Source: Vanilla planifolia
Taxonomy: Eukaryota > Streptophyta > Magnoliopsida > Asparagales > Orchidaceae
NCBI GenBank assembly: GCA_023846275.1
Contig: CM043870.1
Location: forward strand, 7,129,527-7,193,526
Direction: 5' to 3'
Length of the DNA: 64,000 bases
The first letter of the stretch is position 1. Every line of letters begins with the position of its first letter. Shown one piece after another: positions 25,801-36,806 of this stretch. Position numbers and translations under genes: made by a program. A model generated the notes under the pieces. The model did not search any database. It was not told the DNA's origin and worked only from the letters and a program-made list of their open reading frames with translations.

Positions 25801-28800
25801 TAATCGGTTATGGCTTGAGGACAATTCTTTCCTTACTTTTGTTGTTAGTGCACAAGGGCTTATTTTATTGACTTACTGAAGTCCACATTCATTGTATTTT
25901 TTCTCCTTTTTTACCATAGAGTAACTCATGTTTAATAGTTGCCAATAGGATAGTCATCTTTTTGGCTCAGAGTGTCTTTTTGGATATTTTCATTTGGATG
26001 GGAGATTGTCTCTCCTAGATGAGTTGTTAGCCATTCTTGACGAGGATTGCACTTTCTGTAGTTAATTTAACTAATATATAGACTGCAGCTGCTCTTTAAA
26101 AAATGATATAATTGCTGCTTTCATTATGTTGGACTTATTTGCAAACAGTGGCCTTGCTCTACCATTGTTTTTATTTATCAATATAGTATATCTAATGTTT
26201 GTCTTTCTTGACCCTGTACTTTTACCTTTGCAATCTTGATTGATTTTGAATTTCCTTTCCAGTTGATCGTAGCATTATGTTCATATGATGATCTTGTTCA
26301 GATTAGAGCAAGAATTTATGAGTACCATTATTTCTTGCAAAATGTTTTTGAAATGCCAATTTGCTACTTAAATATTTTGGCATTGCAAAATATTTATGAA
26401 ATGCCAAAAGCTTCTCATGAGATTTCAATAGCAATTTTGGGTAATCGTTTGAAGGGCCCTACATCCTAAGACCTAGTAGGAACAGATCTCTATGTGAAAT
26501 ACTGCATCATAGAGGGACTTATTTGACTTCTTTGATGGTTTGGATAATCCTTAGACTTTTTGGTAAAAAAAGCATTTTAATTGGTAGAAACGGCATAAAG
26601 GTTTTATCATTTTGCTGTTTAACACTTTGAGGACAAAATGCTAAATGAAAAAGGGTTTTCAGATTAACTTTTTGTGAAAAAAAAAAAAAAAAACTCTTGA
26701 AAAATTTAAGTCAAGTCTGCATACAATGGAGGGTTCATTCATTTCCTGGAGCTCTTGCATGTTAGAGTTTTTGTAGCCATGGCCTTCCCTGTTTACTTCT
26801 TGTGAGAGGGATTGTCTTTTTTCCATTTCTAAGAATAATAGTTTTAGCATTTTAAGTCAATTTAGCACACCTCATTCTATATTTAGTTTGACTATCCTGT
26901 TATATGTCTGACATAAAGATGGGCATTCATTTTCTTGCTTCTTTGTTTGCAGACCCATTTTTCTTATGAAAAGTTGACTGTCATTGTATGTTCTAACTCG
27001 TACATGCTCAAACCTTTTCATTAGTTTTTGAAGCTGTTTGCTTCTTGCATTGCATGAAGTTTTTTCGTTTTATTACAGAAATTTGGAGGTTATGTTTGCA
27101 TGTTCCTGTATGGACACTGATTCATGTACTTATTCCTTTTTGCAGCTGGTTGAATGTCCATCAATTTATGAATTAATGGGAAACCCAAGTTTTGGGTGGG
27201 AGGATATGCCTTTGCTACAAATTTGGAGGGAGAGAACTGATAGTTTAGGTCAAGTTTACACATTGCTCGAATCTTATGAAGCAGCTGATGCTGTATCTGT
27301 ATTCAAGGAGGCTCTCTTGGACAACAGTGTAAGTTGGATTTTAAGTCTTTTTGAGATTTTTATGTAATACCTGTATCAACAACTGATGAAATTTTGCCTT
27401 TTCATTTTTGTGCTGAATTTTGCAATTTCATGCAAAGATTCCTAGTAATGTGTAGGAGAATTACGTGTTAAAAGGATATTACCAGTTTTTCCCTAGGAAG
27501 GATAATGAAATTTTGCGAGGCCCTTTTCAATATTTGTGGCAACTTTAATAGCATTTCATGCAGTGCTAGTTGTGCTGGGTATCAATCTGATGAGAACTGC
27601 ATTAATTAAAGTTTTTGCTAGTGAAAATTTGTTCCAATCATACCCAGCAACATCTTAGATCTATGGAAACCCCAATCCATGTTTACCAAGGAGGTTAACT
27701 CTGCTACTAACCTGCAAAGTCTCCTTATCATTGTGCAGTGTTTATGCCAAGGGTTCCTTGCAAGTTTTGTTTTGAGAAATATGATGCTAAACAATCTTCC
27801 TTCTTCAAATTAATATTAGATAATAATATAGCTTATTGTATTCCCAACTTTTTTCCCCTGTTCATATAAATCCTTAAACTTTAACTTCTTTACGCTTCTT
27901 GCAGGTTCTATGTGATGGCAAGCAAGTTCTTTTGCCATTCAACCTTGAGATTTTGAAGTGGGCTAATGAAACATATAAACTTTTGTCAAGTGCTAAGATT
28001 CCGGACACAGTTAAATTCTACAACATTTATGGTATCAATATTGACACGGCTCATTCTGTCTGGTAATAACTTTCAGATTTATTTTTTTTATATATGCAAT
28101 TTAAAAATTCTGCGGCAGTTGCACACCAATGATCATCAAATACTATCCCACAATCGCATGTGTAATTGCATAGACAATAATTTTTGAGTAAACTAAACTT
28201 TTGCTTAATATCTTTTCTTTATTGGCAGCTATGGCAGTGAAAAAGCACCGATATTGGAGATAAAGGGACTGATCAACTCCCAGGTGATTTTCTTTTGGTG
28301 AATGTTAATTAATCGTATGGAACTAATGGGTGTTTGCCAAGGCATGATGCAGCCATCTTCTAAAGCATGCCTTATGGTTTGTAAAGCGGAGTGGCTCTTT
28401 TATGATTTCAATGATGAATGATAAAATGTTAGTGTTAAGAAAATTATTTTTGAGGCTGTAAATGTCTTTTTCTCATATAGTTTAAGAAGATTATTTTTGC
28501 ATTTATGGGATAGAGATAAAAACTTTCTTAGTATTTTATAAACAACTCCTTTTGGAATTTGATAAAAGTAATGCAGTGCAAGATGGTTCCAGTTGCATGT
28601 TCTTTTTCTTTTGTGGGAAGCAATTAGTACAGCTAAATGAATTGGTTGTACATGATCATACTTGGATGGCAAATATCTCACATTAAAAACTTAAAATGGT
28701 TTTTATTATTCTTTGTTTTTGTGTCTAAAAGCTGGATTTAACATACTTTTCTCATATGTGCTGACTGTATTTGGAAAATGGTGAATGCAAGTACCTCATG

Positions 28801-31800
28801 ACCTGGTCATCAACGAGGGTGAACATTTATTTCTTCACATGTTTTAAGTATTGGGAAATTTTATGATATCATTTTTTTTGAGTTCAGAATTGTTTTTTTC
28901 CCTCAAGTTATAGTCATCAGCTATTTTATCACCTTGACTCCTTATCCTTGCAATTGGTATTGGGAATTTAAATGCTAGCATTCAATAATATGCTTGACAT
29001 GCATGGTCAGTGCCATGCGTACAAGCTGAATTAACTTTGCACTCTTCTTTTCTAACAAAGATGCTAATTGTATTGCTCTACAGATTCAAGAAATCTTTCA
29101 TATTTGTCTTCTAATATTTAATGTACCTTAATAGTAATTCATCATGATTTCTTTTTTTGGGAAGCTATTTGTCGATTATAATACTATACATACTTTCCTC
29201 ATCCTCAGCCCAAATATATCTGTGTGAATGGAGATGGAACAGTTCCGGCAGAATCAGCCAAGGTAAGTAGTTATGCTGCATATTTTTTATTGATTTTTTT
29301 TCCCTACTGTAATTATAACGATATCATATTTTATCTTACAACTTAAAGTTGCTAAAGATTTATATAGTTGACCCCACTTATTGAGATATGTTATTGCTTC
29401 TCATTGCTGAAGCAGATTAGTGATTTATAAATTCATTTCTCACTTCCAATTGTATAAAGATGTTTTGTATCGGAATGTCGTAAAAAACAGCATAATTTGC
29501 AATTATTTTGTTTGTTAACCTGTTTCGATGAAGCAGTTAAAAAAGATTACCAGTTCCCATATTTGAATGTATCATGTTTGCTTCCTTGTTAGAGATCCTG
29601 CACATTCTAGTTGTGATCGTATGGACATTTTTAATTATTTATTTTACCATCATCGGCTTTGACCTTAGGGCTATAAGTTATGGTATTATTTATTTATTAT
29701 TTGTAGAGGAAACAAATCGACAAGATTAGAATTGAAATTGGTTCAAGTTATAATCGATATGTGATATGACATGAGATCTTGAAATGTTCGTGCAATGTGA
29801 TTTAGGAGTTTGAAAAAAACCGTAATATAACAAAATTAGAATTAAAATTGGTAAAAGTCACAATAGGCGTGCGGTAGGAAATGAGATCATGAAATGTTTA
29901 TGCAATTTGATTTAGGAATTTGAATAAATAATAAATGTTATCCTATACTCTATTAAGTTTGTAAGTTTGGTTAATGTAAAGTTCACTGTTGGTTCTTTTA
30001 TATTTTTGTTTTTGATTTTGGTTCTTGATTTCAATAGCTTATTAGAGGAAAGCTGAGATCATAATTCCATGTATAGGGCCAATGAGGGTGGGAATTGGTT
30101 TTTGACTGACTACCCATAAAAATTCATTGGACAAGGAGGGCTCTTAGCAAATTTTTAAGTGGAGAGGCACATGGATGATAATCTTGTATTATAGAAAGGG
30201 ATAATATCCCTACTTTAAATATGTTAGATCATGATCTTTAGATGTTAATATACCTTTTTATAAGAACAATGTGAGATTTGTTTGATCCAATTTAGACAAT
30301 GTCTCAATCTTTTAGGTTGAGCCATTACAAAATGATTTCAAATAATTTCTCTCAAAGTACAAAATGATTTGATAACAAGCCAAGTGGAATTCGGTGGGCT
30401 TATGATATTCAAGGCCAACAACAATGAGATGTGGTCATTGGGTGATTGAGCCAAAGGGATTTTTTGGATGAGTAGAGGTTTATGGATGGAGTATGGGAAT
30501 GTTGTAATACTATATATTATGGAGGGAATGTTTTCATACAATATACTAAATGATGATCCTAAGATGTCAAGACATTTTTTGAGGATATCTTTATCAATAC
30601 AATATGGTTCTTGCATTCCTTCAAAAGAATGAGAAAAATACTATTGTTAAAGTGTCAAGTCGATATCTTTTTTTCAAGTCTTAGGAGAAGAGAAAAAACA
30701 AAAGGATAAAGTAAGATAAGCCAAGGCACAACATGCAGTTACCCAAAACGGGTTCTATGCAAAAAAATGCATAAAATTCTGTAACGTTGAATGGAATAAC
30801 TACCTTTACCTTAGATATTGTTATTCATTGTTAACTATTTAGTTTGTGGGGGTTATTAATAAGCATTAACATTTTTTGACCAAGAATTGCCTCTGAGTGG
30901 TAGCTTCTAGTGTTTTGATTCAAAGCCATGCTGCATACTTAGTTAACTGATGCCGTGACTTCATTGATGTACTCCAGTTTTAGTACATAAGGATTCGAAC
31001 GAGCTTAGCGGCTTGACCCATACTTTCTCAGTTCAAACTGAAGAGACTCAACTTCATAGCTCAATCTCTGTCTTGGAATTTGGGATCATGAGTTGCTTGC
31101 TTCACTAGTATATTACCATTCATGGAGAGGACACACATTGGAGGGATTCAATAGCTGCAATTAAGTGCAATGTTTGACAAGTTTCAGAAAAAGATATTGT
31201 ACTAGTGGCAAGATGGTTCATATGGTTTAAGGGACGGCACGTTTAAATGTTGAGGGTCCAAGGAATCAGAGGGATAACGATCTGTGCTGGGGTGATGTTC
31301 TAGATAAAGCAATGCTTTTGTTAGAGAGAAATCATCTTCACCAAAAGAGTCTCCTTTATGGTGCAAACGAAGTGGAAGGAAGGGTATTGAGTTGGCCTAT
31401 CTCAAGTGTAGACTACAAAACAATATTTTTTTTTATATGAGCGTTTAAATATCGTAATCTAGTGTTGGTTCAATGAGCAAACGTGCTATGTTTGGCTTGA
31501 CTCTTAACTAAAGCTCATTTTGCTCACAATATGCAAGCTTTTGCTCTGGTGGAATGCTTTCGGTGCACATCTTGCAAACTCATAAACAAGCCAAAGTTGG
31601 AGTGGACTTGGGAGCCAGGCTCAGCTACAACCTAATCAACTACAAACAAAATTCTTCAGGTGCACGCAAATGCCTATAGGGATATGGTGTCAGAATAGTT
31701 TGCATATGCCTAGGAGATTGAATTAGGATGAGACATGAAAAGGGCAACGTAGAATAATATGATTTTAAAACGAGCAAGTCAATACAGAGAACTTCATGCA

Positions 31801-32494
31801 ATCTTCAAATTTCTCACATACTAGTTTCTTTAACCTTTCTATATTCTATGCAATGATGATTACGAATCTTCTCTAATTATGTTTAATGTAAATCTTCCCT
31901 CATCCTAACTCTGCTTGGTAGCCACAGCATTTAAAGATTTGAATCTATTATTCTCTACTGGTTGGTCATGCTTATGGCAGTTTTGATTATGCAAAACCAA
32001 ACATTCACATTTGCCATGCAACTCTTCACTAAACTGAAAATATTTTGCCATTAGAAAGTTATGCAACGTCCTTGTAAGCTTAACAACACCAACTAATGCT
32101 TCAGGCTGATGGATTCGACGCCATGGCAAGGGTTGCCGTTCATGCTGACCATCGCAGAATAGTTTGCGATCGCCATGTTTTCAGGATTCTCAAGCACTGG
32201 TTGAATGCTGGAGAACCCGATCCTTTATATAACCCCATCAATGACTATGTCATCCTGCCCACAGCATTTGATTTCCAGAAGCAAGTGAAGGAGAAATGGC
32301 AAACAATATCCAGCGACTGGGAAATAATATCTTCAGATAGCAGCAATGCTGATGAAAAAGTAAATATTCCAGCCATGATGGATGCTTTATCTAGATCCTT
32401 AGAGGAAGCTGAGCAGCAGCTGAAGATAGAAGATGCCCAGGCCTCTGTGAGAGTATACCCACAAATGCATGCCAGGGTTACCATAAATGGGTAG
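5465..32494 (+). CDS. LCAT4: Lecithin:cholesterol acyltransferase-like 4 (LCAT4-type phospholipase), 11 exons
   Basis: Exons: 5465-5699, 6068-6159, 9561-9679, 22058-22193, 22326-22377, 23009-23109, 27146-27328, 27905-28062, 28229-28283, 29209-29262, 32105-32494. All junctions are GT-AG, phases match, and the sum is 1575 nt (524 residues plus stop), close to Arabidopsis LCAT4 (about 535). Seen: oxyanion-type VPGIAGS near residues 35-41, FGYDFRQSNR at 140-149, nucleophile in HSMGG (Ser179), GDGTVP (Asp386) and ADHRR (His411), so the alpha/beta-hydrolase triad is complete. No signal peptide or membrane segment is evident. Known: plant LCAT3/LCAT4-type proteins are soluble and act as phospholipases (PLA1 or PLA2) on phosphatidylcholine rather than making sterol esters. 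Inferred: the same role here. The start at 5465 gives MLMMEEI, aligning with the family N-terminus; Met3 or Met4 are alternatives. Introns 2 and 3 are swollen by transposons. Confidence 0.93.
6290..8850 (-). mobile_element. Old LINE (non-LTR) reverse-transcriptase relic inside intron 2
   Basis: On the minus strand, in order from high to low coordinates, plant LINE RT landmarks can be read through many stops and frame changes. They are an LNETY/PKV-like block near 8700-8760, then VVSPNHKSLV with SQEIVRSIR and FMAIKMNMKDAHDR (8443-8625; compare the family pattern SPNQSAFI.GR, AQE, AIK.D..KAYDR), then a TLTPYS block (DPLSPYLF) and NFMFVNDAH (FADD box) at 8142-8357. The lower part (6290-8100) is AT-rich with no clear zinc-binding domain. 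The element is antisense to the host gene, heavily decayed and non-functional. Outer limits are approximate. Confidence 0.7.
9680..11030. other. Start of LCAT4 intron 3, nothing recognised
   Basis: This is AT-rich intron sequence with a short A-run near 10551-10564 and only chance ORFs. No coding motif or structural RNA is seen. Confidence 0.5.
11030..12010 (-). mobile_element. Tandemly duplicated Ty3/gypsy integrase relic
   Basis: Two related segments, about 11180-11560 and 11640-11960, lie head to tail. On the minus strand each reads as the start of a Ty3/gypsy integrase core, whose family pattern is RP.GLLQPLPIPEWKWE.I.MDFV.GLP....HDAIWVI. The first copy shows RLLQLLHVLK then SIIMDFVIDLL and AGHDCI. 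The second shows GLMQPLLISK then KHRHEFH. Both carry in-frame stops. The two copies differ enough that the duplication is old. It lies within LCAT4 intron 3, antisense to the gene. Confidence 0.65.
12010..15800. other. AT-rich part of intron 3, no feature recognised
   Basis: Long AT-rich stretch with short chance ORFs on both strands (for example around 13571-13822). A small imperfect duplication of a CACTAGTCACATTG-like unit occurs near 12872-12903. The texture suggests decayed LTR-retrotransposon DNA, but I cannot name any domain. Confidence 0.4.
15807..15950. repeat. Degenerate minisatellite of about 20 bp
   Basis: Units of the type GTTTTTGAGGCCTACTGGA recur at about 19-20 base spacing (GGCTC/GGCCT/GACCT marks near 15826, 15846, 15866, 15885, 15905 and 15923). 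There are six or seven diverged copies. It lies in LCAT4 intron 3 about 0.9 kb from the tail end of the LINE. Confidence 0.6.
16805..16837 (-). other. LINE poly(A) tail (33 T on the plus strand)
   Basis: This is an uninterrupted T33 on the plus strand. With AATAAA (minus strand, 16853-16848) 11 bases upstream of it, it marks the 3' end of the LINE and shows insertion by target-primed reverse transcription of a polyadenylated RNA. Confidence 0.95.
16929..20024 (-). pseudogene. LINE ORF2: endonuclease / reverse transcriptase / zf-RVT, broken
   Basis: Start ATG at 20024-20022 overlaps the ORF1 stop. The endonuclease begins ISFLAWNARG with the IIEP catalytic Glu, then shifts frame near 19840-19860. 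It continues in the next frame with GDFNVTL and GSDHAPL down to 18877. The RT follows in another frame with QSAFIRGRSITDN, QGDPLSP and the catalytic YADD at 18350-18339. A TAA at 18008-18006 interrupts the usual LIN-S-LSS region. After it the same frame runs open to 16929, with a zinc-binding CPFCPASEEDNHLFWSC (C-x2-C...H-x4-C). The stretch normally found between the endonuclease linker and the DLRPIALCN start of the RT is absent, with the join near 18870-18890. In plants these proteins nick the target and copy LINE RNA. This copy cannot make the full protein. Confidence 0.92.
20017..21423 (-). pseudogene. LINE ORF1: DUF4283-like nucleic-acid-binding protein with CCHC knuckle
   Basis: The best ATG is 21423-21421, reading MVPLNRSFAEVLGGG. 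The frame then has to change within a C-rich run (about 21362-21375) to continue as SGEPEVAFSPEEVSKLAAPY and onward to the TAG at 20019-20017. The body has the DUF4283 look (KLSLVGKF, IWICFDQLP, RVCVELD) and a zinc knuckle CTACQTIGHEAAHC, fitting C-x2-C-x4-H-x4-C. A long Pro/Ser-rich tail follows. In related elements ORF1 proteins coat LINE RNA. The 5' frameshift makes this copy a pseudogene unless a non-ATG start downstream is used. A long overlapping frame (19758-21110) is open only because of the GC-rich composition, apart from its last part, which is the real start of ORF2. Confidence 0.85.
21489..21578. repeat. Nested short duplications at the 5' edge of the LINE
   Basis: A 24-base unit beginning AATCTCCATAAG is perfectly duplicated head to tail (21505-21528 and 21529-21552). 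This pair is flanked by two exact copies of GATCTTACTTTGAT (21489-21502 and 21565-21578). The block starts exactly where the GC-rich LINE sequence ends. Confidence 0.9.
23110..27145. other. LCAT4 intron 6, unassigned
   Basis: A 4 kb intron. A strand-asymmetric C/A-rich, nearly G-free stretch lies at about 23427-23503 (CACACCCCCAACC-like, then CACACACGCACAC). The part from about 24900 to 25800 is less AT-rich, with chance plus-strand ORFs, and may be decayed transposon, but no domain is readable. An A17 run lies near 26679-26693. Confidence 0.45.
29721..29935. repeat. Two tandem units of about 110 bp in LCAT4 intron 10
   Basis: The unit beginning CAAGATTAGAATTGAAATTGG at 29721 recurs at 29831 as CAAAATTAGAATTAAAATTGG. 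Matching later landmarks are ATGAGATC-TGAAATGTT and GATTTAGGA-TTTGAA. Identity looks high but is not perfect. Confidence 0.85.
29935..32104. other. Rest of LCAT4 intron 10, nothing recognised
   Basis: About 2.2 kb of mixed AT-rich sequence with only short chance ORFs. The segment near 30900-31650 is less AT-rich and may be old transposon DNA, but no motif supports a name. Confidence 0.4.
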
Positions 32495-32640
32495 AGAGGG
32501 ATTGTGATCATTAAGCTGGTACTTGCATTTACCATGGCCTTGCAGTTCTTTCAGTGTACTTAACATTCTCTCCATTGTATATGATGTGTACATGTTACTA
32601 AAGAAATCTTGTAAATAAGTACATATTGAACTGAACATAA
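32495..32640 (+). terminator. LCAT4 3' UTR with probable poly(A) region
   Basis: After the TAG at 32492-32494 the sequence holds TTGTATATGATGTGTACATG-type UGUA-rich sequence (near 32574-32594) and AATAAG at 32614-32619. These resemble plant far-upstream and near-upstream polyadenylation elements. Cleavage is likely within the next 15-40 bases. Confidence 0.5.
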
Positions 32641-33350
32641 TGGTATTCTAAACCTTAGTGTACTTTATTCTACAATTCAGGGAATTGAAAGTGTGTATAT
32701 AAATGATTTTTATTAAATTGATTATTTAACATCTGAGTTATGGTGCTCTTCACCTGGAAGAGAAGTTGAAGACACTACATTATATGAGAACACTATTTGG
32801 TTGCAAGAATCATAAACCCATTAGCTTATACTTCATTTTCTCACAAACTACATTATATGATGAGAGACATGACCTTGATATCATTATGCATTTACCAAAT
32901 CTTAGTGTTAAGGTATTGTTTGTTTTGATCATCTCATGTTCATCTGACTTGTCTCTTGAAAAATGATTTAAAATCATGATCTTAAACATAGTGCAAGAAC
33001 TTTTAATCCTTTTTTATGAGCATATTTTCTCAAATACATCAACTACAATTCACTCATTGTCCTCTTTGGTAATGAACATTAGTGGCTAGCATAAGAGAGA
33101 CAAATGTTTATAGGTTAATACAATTCTTGCATAACATAAGAGAGACGAATGTTTTCCCATGAAGAATGAACTTTTTCAGCACATGTATTTCTTCTACAGA
33201 TTAACGTTACTTAAACCGGTTGTGATCACAAAATATTAAAATACAGCACGGTTCAGAAAACAATTGCAATCAAGTTTAAGACAACAAACATCAAGCTATA
33301 TTTCACTCAAAACATCAAACCCTTGCATACAATTTCCCTACAACTGCTAT
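32641..33350. other. Intergenic between convergent genes
   Basis: AT-rich spacer between the 3' ends of the LCAT4-like and PP2-like genes. Nothing else is recognised. Confidence 0.6.
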
Positions 33351-33352
33351 AG

Positions 33353-33358
33353 TTTATT
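33353..33358 (-). terminator. AATAAA poly(A) signal of the PP2-like gene
   Basis: AATAAA on the minus strand lies about 45 nt after the PP2 stop codon, a normal distance for a plant near-upstream element. Confidence 0.6.
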
Positions 33359-33402
33359 CCATGGATCTGTTGCAGTAGATGTACTTATGGCAATTTGAGC
33401 AT

Positions 33403-34255
33403 TCATTGAGCCGGTGTTACAGGTGTGATGACCACTTCATGGATGACCAATCCTCCCTTCCATCTTCCCCTCCATATCTCATACATGCCAAAATACAATT
33501 TGTCATTGGTTCCTCTGCTCTCTGTAACTTTGAACTTGAGAGGCCGTTCCAATGGGACATCAAACTGTTTGTTGGGCTGCAGAGTGCTGAGATCAAACTT
33601 CCTCCATGATCGCTGCTCGTTCGCACACTTAACCATGAGGTAAACAGGTCCATCGCTCCAACCAAAGTTGTCTGGTTTCAACTCCACTCTAAACTTCACA
33701 GAATACTCCCCTTTCTCAAATTTGTTCATGCTCACTTGACCAGTCACCTCCAACCAACTCACTTGAAGCAGCTCTGTTGGACCACTGCATTAGTTTCAAT
33801 GATCCAGACAATTTTCATCAAAACTTTATTGTTATTTACATGAAAGTTTTCTCACAAATTTCTTTTCAAAACCTCTTTTCTAAAACCCACAATTTATTTG
33901 CTAACAAAATCATAGATTATGTTCAACAAAAATGTCATTTGCAACTAATTATTTGGAGAATAGTTGCATGCATGAACGTTGTGCTGGCTAACCCTTCGTT
34001 TGTACATGAAGTAAGATTATAAAGACTTACTCTGCAACTGGCTTCTTCCAGTATCTGTCATCCTCACCCCAGATGATGGTGAGGGCTCCAGGCTTTATGA
34101 CCAATGATTGATTGCCCTAAAGATTTCAGGAAGACGTCAACAAATCTTCGAGGGTACAATTCGCCAAGGCAAGAGCTGCTGTGTTCAGGGAAGTGGATTA
34201 CCTCGTCAAATTTAACAAGCTCCGGTGTTTCTTTTCCCTTGTAGTGGCTTGTCAT
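33403..34255 (-). CDS. Phloem protein 2-like (PP2-A9/A10 type, Nictaba lectin domain), 3 exons
   Basis: Exons on the minus strand: 34255-34202 (18 codons), 34116-34031, 33784-33403. The junctions are GT-AG with phases 0 and 2, and the product is 173 residues, the usual size of short PP2-A proteins (about 180). Seen: LTIIWGEDDRYW in exon 2, then VSWLEVTGQV, VKFRVELK, GWSDGPVYLMVK, KLYFGMYE and WKGGLVIHEVVITP, in the order of the PP2/Nictaba domain. No signal peptide is present. Known: such proteins are cytosolic or phloem lectins that bind chitin-type or N-glycans and are linked to phloem and stress. Inferred: the same here. The start at 34255 is chosen because a TATA box lies at 34361-34354; the in-frame ATG at 34366 lies upstream of that TATA box and cannot be in the mRNA. 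The gene points toward LCAT4. A broken second copy lies about 20 kb away at 53.6-54.5 kb. Confidence 0.9.
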
Positions 34256-34353
34256 GGCTGCAAGAATATAACAGAAAAATAAGAGCAAATCTGAACTGAT
34301 AACGAGCTGTGAAGTTATCTTGTTTTGATTTTTGAAGGAGAGCAGAACCATCT

Positions 34354-34361
34354 TCTTATAG
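34354..34361 (-). promoter_or_regulatory. TATA box of the PP2-like gene
   Basis: CTATAAGA on the minus strand, about 100 nt before the chosen ATG, implies a transcription start near 34325-34330 and a leader of about 70 nt. The same element is kept in the pseudogene copy (54523-54514). Confidence 0.75.
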
Positions 34362-34399
34362 AGCATGAAGGACGGTTGATGTGATAAAGAGAAAGTTGA

Positions 34400-36600
34400 G
34401 GTGAATCCGGGTTACTTAATGCACGCAAAGCATCTCTCCTTCTACTTTGTTTCACACTTCTTTCTGCATTATCGGCCATGCCTTCCTTTTGACTTATGCA
34501 TCATGGTTAAGAAGTGGAGAATCCCTTTGTCTTGGCTAGATATGAACTTTGTGTTATCATGAACCATTGGTTAATAGAGATAAGATGACTCAAGAAACAT
34601 GCTTACACTCTTGGAAGATTTTCATTAAATATTTACAAGTTACAAAGATTTTATAATAGTGTAAATAATTATAATCGTCTTCACTTTTCTTCAAAACGAT
34701 AAGTCTTCTTTCTTATAGTCATCAAAATTTGCATGATTTTCCTCATAAATGCTTGTAACCCTTGCTTCTTTGTAAGTCGAGTCGATCTTTTGTTGCCTAT
34801 TTACATTATTCTATGATACAATCAATGAGTCTTCAACTAAGTCTCACAAATGTCTTATGCCTTGGTAACATCCCTAACATTCAAAGCATACTATGCCTAT
34901 ACCTTGTGAGCCTTAACTCCAAGACTCCACAACTTAATGCTCAATGATAGATGTTATTGGGTCATGGTAAATGTGTGATCCAGTACTATTTTTTATGCTT
35001 GGGTTAGGTTTTGATGACATGATGAATTATGCTGAAATGTTTAGTAATACTTTAAAACTTTACAGCACAGCTTGATGCTTAACCATCCCTTGCATGCAAC
35101 GTATGAGGCCAAGAAACTGGCTTCGAAAAGAAAGTTATATGAGCATTTTCATGAACGCTTTTCTTCTGATAGCAGCAAAAGCATCAGCAGCTTTATTCCT
35201 GGACATCCAACTTGAGGGGATCAGGTTCTTTTTGTGTATTCCATGAGAAGTTTTGCCTCTTTCATGACAGCAACTACTGCCAATATGTGATGAGACTTGA
35301 TACTGTTTGGTTTCATGAAATTTAATTGTTAATGTTGTTGATATCAATGCTTTTCTTAAAGAAGGCTTAGAGTAGTGCCTAGAGAAATATGCCCATATAT
35401 CAATGTTTTTAGTAAGACTTGGAATTCTAAACTAGACAATGTTTGATTAAATTCCTCTCCATAAAACAAAAGCTCATGAAAATCAAATGAAACATCACTA
35501 TATGTTCCCATATAGGTCATGGACTTCTCCATGTGATACACAACACTAAAAAATGCATGAAATATAGAAGGCCAAGGAAAAATAGCAAATAAATTGAGCT
35601 TACCACTTGTTTGCAATATTTCTTTACGATTCCTTTAAATTAGTAATTCTCTCTCTAATCTTTCAAAAAAATCAAGAATCATTTAATTCCAATCACAATG
35701 CAAAAAAAATATCCATAAATACCCACAATTTTGCAATTGAACTACATGTATGATCAATCTAGCTTCTGTTTAAATTCAAATAAAATTGCATGGTTGCCAC
35801 TATGATCACTATGGTCATTGTCATTCATGGAAAATGATGAAGTGGTAGTCGTTGACTTGCTTGGAATGGTCAATAGAAGATCCTCTGAAGTGATGAAGTA
35901 TGATGGTGTTGATAAAGTCGTTGCACCTTGTATTTATATGTTTTACATTCGTATTTGCACAAAAATCTTGTTCCTCATCTATTAATGATCTTGCAATGGG
36001 TATTACAACTTAAGAATCCTTTGCTTCTATATCCACTTGCAAATAGCCAAAATTATCAATATCATGTCCAATGAAGTAGCATTGTATGGCTTTTGTATCA
36101 AGTCCTTGCTTGGAGTTGAATTTTGTTTACAACAAACATCCAAAATCCCTTGCTTGTCTAAATTTAATTTCTCACTTGTTCATTCTTCATTGGGTAATAT
36201 AAATCTCTTCAATGCAAATATGAGTTAGAACACTATCATATTTTGGGCTACTACCCATAATGACTTTGGCAATATGATATGCAATCTCATACTCATAATA
36301 GACTTGTTTATATGTTTAATAACTATGTTTTATTATTTCCATTGAAAACTCACTTTCTTACTTGACCACTAATCTTTTGGCACTTATAGCTCATTGGCAT
36401 CAAAAGTCTCCTGATGAATAAGAATGTCACCATATTTATGGTACGTATGAGAATAGCTTGGGGAAATAAGCATGTGACCTTATACTATTAGCATATATAT
36501 ATTTAGAGTCCTATTCATAAATTTAATAACTCTATTTTATTGTAGTTATTGAAATCCATTTTTATCATTCAAATATTGTGAATACTATAATTTTGGTAAA
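34400..36600. other. AT-rich intergenic, nothing recognised
   Basis: Only short ORFs on both strands without recognisable motifs. The first few hundred bases are the upstream region of the PP2-like gene. Confidence 0.5.
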
Positions 36601-36611
36601 ATTCGTTACTT

Positions 36612-36806
36612 CTATAATAGCCACCATTCTTCAATAGTAAGCTTTATTTTATGGACCATCTTCTTCCTTATCTTTGAAATCCACTTAAAATTGTCAAAGA
36701 CATCAATTAGTTCTTGAGAAAGTAAAATATTCTTGCTAGGGTCATTACCAAAAATATTATTGTATTTAGATACTTTAAGCCAAGGAATTTGAGCAAGTCC
36801 ATCCTC
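36612..36806 (-). pseudogene. Coding-like fragment of unknown family
   Basis: A 64-codon stop-free minus-strand segment lacks an early ATG. It reads EDGLAQIPWLKVSKYNN, then FGNDPSKNILLSQELIDVF and DNFKWISKIRKKM, and ends at TAG 36614-36612. The balanced composition, with Trp, Pro and Lys/Ile pattern, looks protein-like and unlike the AT-rich noise around it. It lies about 0.7 kb downstream (minus strand) of a gag zinc-knuckle relic, so it may belong to the same retroelement, but I cannot assign it. Confidence 0.35.
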
